64,000 bases of DNA, taken from positions 372,001 to 436,000 of the forward strand of contig NZ_SGWZ01000002.1 in the NCBI RefSeq assembly GCF_004216755.1, read 5' to 3'. The stretch comes from Kerstersia gyiorum (GTDB taxonomy: Bacteria > Pseudomonadota > Gammaproteobacteria > Burkholderiales > Burkholderiaceae_B). The notes beneath the pieces were generated by a model that ran no database searches, was not told the DNA's origin, and saw only the letters and a list, made by a program, of their open reading frames with translations. A program made the translations under genes and the position numbers. Position 1 is the stretch's first letter. The number at the start of each line of letters is the position of its first letter. Of the stretch, positions 59,612 to 64,000 are shown one piece after another.

Positions 59612-60007
59612 TTACAGCGCCTTGCCGGCGTCCGGGCCGGAGCGCAGCGTGTAGATGGCGTCGAGATGGACCAGGACGGCGAATTTGGGCGTCTTCATGC
59701 CGTTCTGGCTGGCGAATGCCACGGCGTCGTCGAAAGGCTGGCCTTCGCTGAAGACTTCCGGCGTGCCAACGAAGCGGTAGCCGTCCAGGGCTTCGCGGTC
59801 GATGACGGCAATGGCCATTTTCGAGCCGTCGAGGATATTGCGCAGCGTCTGGCCGCCGGTATTTTCGTTGTAGATCAAGGTCTGGTCGTCATAGGCACGC
59901 AGTGAACGCTTGGGGCCGATATCCGGCAGGCCATCCTTGCTGACGGTGGACTGGATCGGAAGCTGTTTGGCCAGCATGGCTTTCATGGCGTCATTGAGGA
60001 CTTGCAT
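59612..60007 (-). CDS. pyridoxamine 5'-phosphate oxidase-fold flavin protein
   Basis: The 131-aa protein has the split-barrel PNPOx-like fold: 'LPIQSTVSKDGLPDIGPKRSL', 'LIYNENTGGQTLRNILDGSKMAIAV' in two parts and 'GYRFVGTPEVFSEGQPFDD'. Such small proteins bind FMN or F420-like cofactors and their roles vary. It is divergent from an NAD(P)H:FMN reductase gene; the pair could form a flavin-dependent system (inference). Confidence 0.82.
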   Translation of the reverse strand: MQVLNDAMKAMLAKQLPIQSTVSKDGLPDIGPKRSLRAYDDQTLIYNENTGGQTLRNILDGSKMAIAVIDREALDGYRFVGTPEVFSEGQPFDDAVAFASQNGMKTPKFAVLVHLDAIYTLRSGPDAGKAL

Positions 60008-60080
60008 GGATGGGACTCCTGTTTGAAACGTAGGGGAAAACGGGGACGCGGGCAGCTCAGGTGGTGCTGCCGATAGAGAA

Positions 60081-60106
60081 TATATAATTTGTTATTGAAT
60101 TATATA
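60081..60106. repeat. AT-only inverted repeat in the PNPOx/FMN-reductase divergent region
   Basis: TATATAATT (60081-60089) and AATTATATA (60098-60106) form perfect 9-bp arms around an 8-bp centre, about 75 bp upstream of the PNPOx-like start. It probably overlaps promoter elements of one or both divergent genes. Confidence 0.55.
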
Positions 60107-60213
60107 TAGATTGTATATTTTCTGCTGTCCCGGGTATGGCATGCGCGGCGGGGCGGCTCGGGGATGGCGCAAGCGCTTCCACGCTGCGCCTTCGGCTTGC
60201 TGTACCCTCGGAG

Positions 60214-60252
60214 GGCATTTTTGTCTTGGGGCGGCCCCAAGACAAAAATGCC
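60214..60252. repeat. perfect palindrome with 18-bp arms
   Basis: GGCATTTTTGTCTTGGGG (60214-60231) is exactly repeated in inverse at 60235-60252 with a 3-bp CGG centre. It lies in the 349-bp divergent region 60008-60356, which otherwise holds the AT inverted repeat at 60081 and no gene. There is no adjacent U-tract outside the arms. Confidence 0.9.
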
Positions 60253-60356
60253 AGGGGTTTGATATGGATCTGCCATCCCCCTTGTGTGTCATGAGGCTTC
60301 GTGCTGGAATGAAAACTCAGTTCCTCACCACGTTTCCTCACTACAGGATGGGCATC

Positions 60357-60905
60357 ATGAGTCAATTCCGCATTGCTGTTGTCGTGGGTAGTCTGCGCAA
60401 GGATTCGTTCAACCGGCAACTGGCCAACGCGCTGGCGCGCCTGGCACCGCCGGACCTGGTTTTCGAACAGGTGGAAATCGGCAATCTGCCGCTCTACAAC
60501 CAGGATGACGACGCCAATACGCCGGAAGTGGTCCTGAAATTCAAGGAAAAGATACAGTCGGCCCAGGGCGTTCTGTTCGTCACGCCGGAATACAACCGTT
60601 CCATTCCGGGCGTGCTGAAGAATGCGCTGGACCAGGGGTCGCGTCCTTATGGCAAGAATGCCTGGGGCGGCAAGCCTGCTGGCGTGATTGGCATTTCCAT
60701 CGGTGCCATTGGCACCGCTCTGGCGCAGCAGCACCTGCGCAATGTGCTGGTATTCCTGGATATGCCTACCTTGCAGCAGCCTGAGGCCTTCCTGCACGCG
60801 AAGGAAGGCTTCTTCGATGCGGATGGCGGCATTGGTGCTGGCAGCAAGGATTTCCTGCAGAACTGGGTCAACCACTTCGCAGCCTGGGTCAGGAAGAACC
60901 AGTAA
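60357..60905 (+). CDS. NAD(P)H-dependent FMN reductase/quinone reductase
   Basis: The 182-aa flavodoxin-fold enzyme has the FMN site 'VVVGSLRKDSFNRQLANALA', 'FVTPEYNRSIPGVLKNALDQG' and 'KPAGVIGISIGAIGTALAQQ' as in chromate/FMN reductases (ChrR/YieF group). It reduces FMN, quinones or azo compounds with NAD(P)H. ATG 60357 follows AGGATGG at 8 nt; ATG 60348 is in frame. The palindrome lies 105 bp upstream. Confidence 0.9.
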   Translation: MSQFRIAVVVGSLRKDSFNRQLANALARLAPPDLVFEQVEIGNLPLYNQDDDANTPEVVLKFKEKIQSAQGVLFVTPEYNRSIPGVLKNALDQGSRPYGKNAWGGKPAGVIGISIGAIGTALAQQHLRNVLVFLDMPTLQQPEAFLHAKEGFFDADGGIGAGSKDFLQNWVNHFAAWVRKNQ

Positions 60906-60976
60906 AACCGAATGCTGCGGCAGGCCATCGAAGCATCATCCCTGTGGTGCCGCAGGCGTTCCCGTATGGTGGCGGA

Positions 60977-61006
60977 GAAGCTCCGGCCCTTGGGCCGGAG
61001 TGCTTC
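60977..61006. repeat. hairpin CTCCGGCCC/GGGCCGGAG between convergent genes
   Basis: Nine-base arms (60981-60989 and 60992-61000), extended by GAAG/CTTC with a bulge, lie between the FMN reductase and CopD genes. No U-tract follows. The stem shares CTCCGGC with the hairpin at 17981. Confidence 0.5.
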
Positions 61007-61068
61007 ACGGGCTGTTGGGGATGATGCAGTAGCCGTCGCCGGCAGCGGGAGGCAGCTGGAGATTGCCT

Positions 61069-61950
61069 TCAGGTCGGGGACAGGGTGCCGATCACGCCGA
61101 TCAGGATGACGATGCCGGCGGCAAAAATGACTTCAAAACGCGTATTCTTCGCCATGGCCTGCAAGGCCTGCGGCTGGTTGCGCATGCGCGGCACGAGGAC
61201 ATAGCGGTTGAACAGCGCCAGCGCCACCATGGCAGCCACGGCCAGGAACTTGGTTTCCATCAGACGCATATAGAGTGTCGCCCAATTCCAGGGCCATGGC
61301 CCCAGGATGAGGAAGAGATTGCCCAGGCCGCTCAGGATGGCAATGGCCACGGCCCAGTGCCCCAGGCGGGAGTAGCGCACCAGGGTCTGGATGATGGCGC
61401 CATCGGGATGATGTGCCAGGCGGCGCAACTGCACCAGAACCCATGGCAGGCCGCCGGCCCAGTAGGCAATGGCCCAGAGATGCAGCGTCTGGTTGCCGCG
61501 ATGCAGCCAGCCCAGGGCACCGTCCATGGCAGCGGCATGGCCGGTGGCGGCCAGTGCTGCCAGCATGGCGCCGCTGGCCAGGGCCATGGCGCGATGATGC
61601 TGCCGGTCTTGCCTGCGATACAGCCAGGCCAGCAACAGGACGGGCAGCAGGAAAAACTGCCATTGCCAGGCCTCTCCGTAGCGCGTGGCCAGCAGGACGG
61701 CTTGCCAGGTATCTGGCGACAGAATGTCTGCCATGCTGCCGGCCATGCGTCCGGCCTGCAGGGGAATCATGAGCAGGGTCCCGGCACAGGCCAGGAGCGT
61801 ACAGGCCGCATAGACGCGGCGCGCCGGGCGTGACAGTTCAAGCGCCAGCGAGGGCGCTGTCAGGAAGCCGAGATAGATACCTGTGCCGCAGCACAGCAGC
61901 AGGCCTGCGACATGCAGCTGGCGCAGCAGGATGGGTAACAGTTCCAGCAC
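61069..61950 (-). CDS. copD: copper resistance membrane protein CopD
   Basis: The 293-aa membrane protein has eight hydrophobic segments and CopD features: 'RQLHVAGLLLCCGTGIYLGFL', 'TGHAAAMDGALGWLHRGNQTLHLWAIAYWAGGLP' in outline with conserved His residues, and 'LGHWAVAIAILSGLGN'. It would move copper across the inner membrane with CopC. It lies 12 nt downstream of copC on the same strand. Confidence 0.88.
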   Translation of the reverse strand: MLELLPILLRQLHVAGLLLCCGTGIYLGFLTAPSLALELSRPARRVYAACTLLACAGTLLMIPLQAGRMAGSMADILSPDTWQAVLLATRYGEAWQWQFFLLPVLLLAWLYRRQDRQHHRAMALASGAMLAALAATGHAAAMDGALGWLHRGNQTLHLWAIAYWAGGLPWVLVQLRRLAHHPDGAIIQTLVRYSRLGHWAVAIAILSGLGNLFLILGPWPWNWATLYMRLMETKFLAVAAMVALALFNRYVLVPRMRNQPQALQAMAKNTRFEVIFAAGIVILIGVIGTLSPT

Positions 61951-61962
61951 GACGAGGCGCGC

Positions 61963-62343
61963 TCAGGGCTGCAGCGTGAAGTCGTATTGTCCCGAAACCT
62001 TGTGCGAATCGGCAGACGTGACGTTCCATTCGACCTGATAGCGGCCGGGGGCCAGTGTCGTGGGCAGGGGGAGAGTCAGGCTTTTGCGGTCATCGGAGGC
62101 ATAGGACAGCTTCCCGGTTTCCAGGGACTGGCCGTCCGGGCCGGTGACGGTGATGGTGCTGAAAGGCAGTTCGACACGGCCGTCGAAGACGATGGCAACG
62201 GCGGCAGGCGTATTGCTGACGGTACTGCCGGGGGCGGGGGTCTGTTCGATGGCGTGCGAGTGGGCCTGGGCGAGGCCATGAACACCGGCCAGCAGGCTGG
62301 TGGCCAGCATGGCTGCGGCCAGGCGGCTGCGGGATTTGGACAT
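61963..62343 (-). CDS. copC: periplasmic copper-binding protein CopC
   Basis: The 126-aa protein has a Sec signal peptide cleaved after 'GLAQA', leaving the N-terminal His that binds Cu(II) ('HSHAIEQTPAPGS'). The beta-sandwich motifs 'IVFDGRVELPFSTITV' and 'YQVEWNVTSADSHKVSGQYDF' follow, with Asp and His ligands. It lacks a Met-rich Cu(I) loop, so it is probably Cu(II)-only. It is the first gene of copC-copD. Confidence 0.9.
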   Translation of the reverse strand: MSKSRSRLAAAMLATSLLAGVHGLAQAHSHAIEQTPAPGSTVSNTPAAVAIVFDGRVELPFSTITVTGPDGQSLETGKLSYASDDRKSLTLPLPTTLAPGRYQVEWNVTSADSHKVSGQYDFTLQP

Positions 62344-62457
62344 GATGAGGGCGGATCTTTGTATTGCGGAAAACCCGATAGTAATACATCTCAGTCTCGC
62401 ACATGGATTGCGGCCTTGGCATGCCGATCTGAACGGAACGACTGACGCAGGATAAAA

Positions 62458-62477
62458 TACTGTTTATTTATACAGTA
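62458..62477 (+). promoter_or_regulatory. LexA (SOS) box of imuAB
   Basis: CTGT-N8-ACAG (62460-62475) with an AT-only centre, inside the perfect 20-bp context TACTGTTTATTTATACAGTA, matches the proteobacterial LexA consensus. It is 42 bp upstream of the imuA start. Confidence 0.92.
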
Positions 62478-62517
62478 AAATAGAGCGTCAGCCATTCAGA
62501 TATTCCTGCCATCCATC

Positions 62518-63297
62518 ATGTCATCGCCGTGCCCTGATTCCGTTTCGGTGCACCCCCTTGTTTCCGGTGCCGGACAAGAACCCCTGCCGCCTGCCATGCT
62601 GCCGCATCCTGATGTGTGGCGTGGTGGACAGGGGTTGGCGCGCGAGCCAGCCTGCGTGGCAACCGGCTGGCCGGAACTCTCGGCGCAGTTGCCGGGAGGC
62701 GGCTGGCCGCGTGGCGCCCTGGTGGAAATCCTGTTGCCGCACACGGGATGCGGGGAATGGCAATTGCTGCAGCCCGCCTTGCTGCCGGGAGAACGGCCGG
62801 TGGCGCTGGTGCGCCCGCCGCATATACCCCAGGCCGCCGCCTGGGAGCAGGGCGGTGGAGACATCGCGCGCCTGATGTGGGTCAAGGCCAGCCAGGACGG
62901 CGATGCCCTGTGGGCGGCGGAACAGATCCTGCGCAGCAGTGCGCTGGATGCGCTGCTGTTGTGGCAAGGGGCCGCCGAATACCGCCAACTGCATCGCCTG
63001 CACCTGGCGGCGCAAGGCTGCCATTCGCTGTTTTTCATGCTGCGGCCGCAGTCCATGGCCTGCCAGCCGTCGCCGGCTGCCTTGCGCCTGGCCTTGATGC
63101 CCCTGCAGGGCGGCAGCTTTCAGGTCAGCATACTCAAGCGGCGCGGCGGGTGGGCCTCACAGGCGGTCAGGCTGCCAATGGCAGGCCAGGCGGGCATGCC
63201 ATTGGCATCATTGTTGGAGAAAGAATCCCATGCAGGTCTGGTTAGGCGTGCATCTGGTCCGTCCCGGGCTGGATGCCTATCGCCACAGCGCGCCTGA
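62518..63297 (+). CDS. imuA: translesion synthesis-associated protein ImuA
   Basis: The 259-aa RecA/SulA-like protein has 'GWPELSAQLPGGGWPRGALVEI' in outline (the RecA-like N-terminal segment), 'LLQPALLPGERPVALVRPPHIP' and 'LMWVKASQDGDALWAAEQILRS'. It lacks a clear Walker A lysine-threonine motif. ImuA works with ImuB and DnaE2 in damage-induced mutagenesis. It is controlled by the LexA box upstream; imuB starts inside its last 68 nt. Confidence 0.88.
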   Translation: MSSPCPDSVSVHPLVSGAGQEPLPPAMLPHPDVWRGGQGLAREPACVATGWPELSAQLPGGGWPRGALVEILLPHTGCGEWQLLQPALLPGERPVALVRPPHIPQAAAWEQGGGDIARLMWVKASQDGDALWAAEQILRSSALDALLLWQGAAEYRQLHRLHLAAQGCHSLFFMLRPQSMACQPSPAALRLALMPLQGGSFQVSILKRRGGWASQAVRLPMAGQAGMPLASLLEKESHAGLVRRASGPSRAGCLSPQRA

Positions 63298-64000
63298 TCC
63301 GCAGCTGATAGTGCTGCATCAGGGCAAGGTGTGGGCCTGTGGCGGGCAGGCCTGGCAGGCTGGCGTGCGCCCGGGCATGCGCCAGGCGGGCGCGCGAGCG
63401 CTGGCCCCCGAGGCCTGTTTCATGAATCGCGACCTGGCCAGCGAAAAGCAGTTGCGCGAGGAACTGGAACTGGCCTTGCTGCCGTACACGCCCATGCTGG
63501 CCTGGAAGCGCGACGATGCGCTGGTGCTGGATATTTCGGCCAGCCTGGCCTTGTTCGGCGGATTGCGGCGCCTGTACGCCCAGGTGCGTGACAGTCTGCG
63601 GCAATTGGGCGTTGCCGTGCGCCTGGCACTTGCGCCCAGTGCCAGCGGCGCCTGGCTGCTGGCGCGGGCCGGGCAGGCAGCCAGGCGCCGTATCCTGCGG
63701 CCATCCCGCTTGGCCATGGGCCTGGATGGCTTGCCGCTGGCCTTGCTCGATGGCGCCGGCCCCCATCTGTCCTGGCTGGAAAGCCTGGGTTGCCGGACGC
63801 TAGGGGCGGTGCGCCGCCTGCCGCGCGATGGCCTGCGCCAGCGTCAGGCCGATACCTTGCTGGCGCAGCTGGACCAGGCCTATGGCGTGCAGGGGGAATG
63901 GCATGAGTGGGTCCGGCCGCCGGAACATTTCCGCAGCCAGGTCCTCAGCCTGTTCGCGGTGGAGCGGCATGATGCCTTGTGCTGGCTGGCCCGGCGGTTG
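63230..64000 (+). CDS. imuB: Y-family polymerase-like protein ImuB, N-terminal part (cut by window edge)
   Basis: The frame from ATG 63230 runs off the right edge after 257 codons. It resembles ImuB, a Y-family relative: 'MQVWLGVHLVRPGLDAYRHS', 'LVLDISASLALFGGLRRLYAQ', 'RLALAPSASGAWLLARAG' and 'WLESLGCRTLGAVRRLPRDGL'. The first acidic site of active Y polymerases is not preserved in 'GVHLVRPGLD', consistent with an inactive polymerase acting as an adaptor that links DnaE2 to the beta clamp. It overlaps imuA by 68 nt in another frame, so the two are translationally coupled. dnaE2 would be expected next. Confidence 0.9.
   Translation, partial: MQVWLGVHLVRPGLDAYRHSAPDPQLIVLHQGKVWACGGQAWQAGVRPGMRQAGARALAPEACFMNRDLASEKQLREELELALLPYTPMLAWKRDDALVLDISASLALFGGLRRLYAQVRDSLRQLGVAVRLALAPSASGAWLLARAGQAARRRILRPSRLAMGLDGLPLALLDGAGPHLSWLESLGCRTLGAVRRLPRDGLRQRQADTLLAQLDQAYGVQGEWHEWVRPPEHFRSQVLSLFAVERHDALCWLARRL

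Overview
The window is a high-GC, densely coded bacterial chromosome segment. The gene set and order (thrS-infC, rpmI-rplT-pheST-ihfA-merR, gshB-EIIA-HPr-ptsI, a fused LivM-LivG, a feruloyl-CoA-synthase-like ligase, imuAB) point to a betaproteobacterium of the Burkholderiales, most likely Alcaligenaceae (Bordetella/Achromobacter relatives). That placement is inference from gene content; no rRNA is present. There is no prophage, CRISPR array or complete insertion sequence.

Layout. 1-2085: a cut-off DUF1838 gene, a small unknown gene, tRNA-Lys and a 2OG-Fe(II) oxygenase. 2361-17975: a catabolic island around a divergent promoter at 12.6 kb. It holds a MarR regulator, a large acyl-CoA dehydrogenase, a branched-chain-type ABC transporter, a CoA-transferase and a thiolase on the minus strand, and a crotonase, a feruloyl-CoA-synthase-like ligase, an SDR and ETF-quinone oxidoreductase on the plus strand. 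Together they can import an aryl-propenoic or aryl-propionic acid, activate it with CoA, shorten it by beta-oxidation and pass the electrons to quinone. 18039-25548: housekeeping and small genes (Nudix, PIN, DedA, SLC13, LysR, Hsp15) with tRNA-Ser and tRNA-Val.

25662-44819: the translation block. thrS is preceded by what reads as a complete threonine-peptide attenuator: extended -10 promoter, leader ORF with a Thr-Thr-Arg-Thr-Thr-Thr run, candidate antiterminator and a strong terminator. infC starts at ATC. The usually contiguous infC-rpmI junction is broken by about 11.3 kb carrying gshB-EIIA-HPr-ptsI, an AraC regulator, a TSUP permease, panE, glnK-amtB (with a sigma-54 promoter and two NtrC-like sites), ubiK, comM and a YciI protein. 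rpmI therefore has its own promoter and a long leader. pheST, ihfA, a MerR gene and tRNA-Pro follow.

45620-59496: a decayed DUF3616-like remnant, a CorA/ZntB transporter, and a second catabolic island: LysR, acyl-CoA ligase, MHS transporter, a thiolase-fold protein without the usual nucleophilic Cys paired with a DUF35 Zn-ribbon protein, an AraC regulator, a 2,4'-dihydroxyacetophenone-dioxygenase-like cupin with AraC-type half-sites upstream, MFS, zinc alcohol dehydrogenase, tartrate-dehydrogenase-like enzyme with divergent LysR, and an orphan ParD-like antitoxin. 59612-64000: a PNPOx-like protein, an NAD(P)H:FMN reductase beside a perfect 18-bp-arm palindrome, copCD, and imuA-imuB behind a consensus LexA box; imuB runs off the end.
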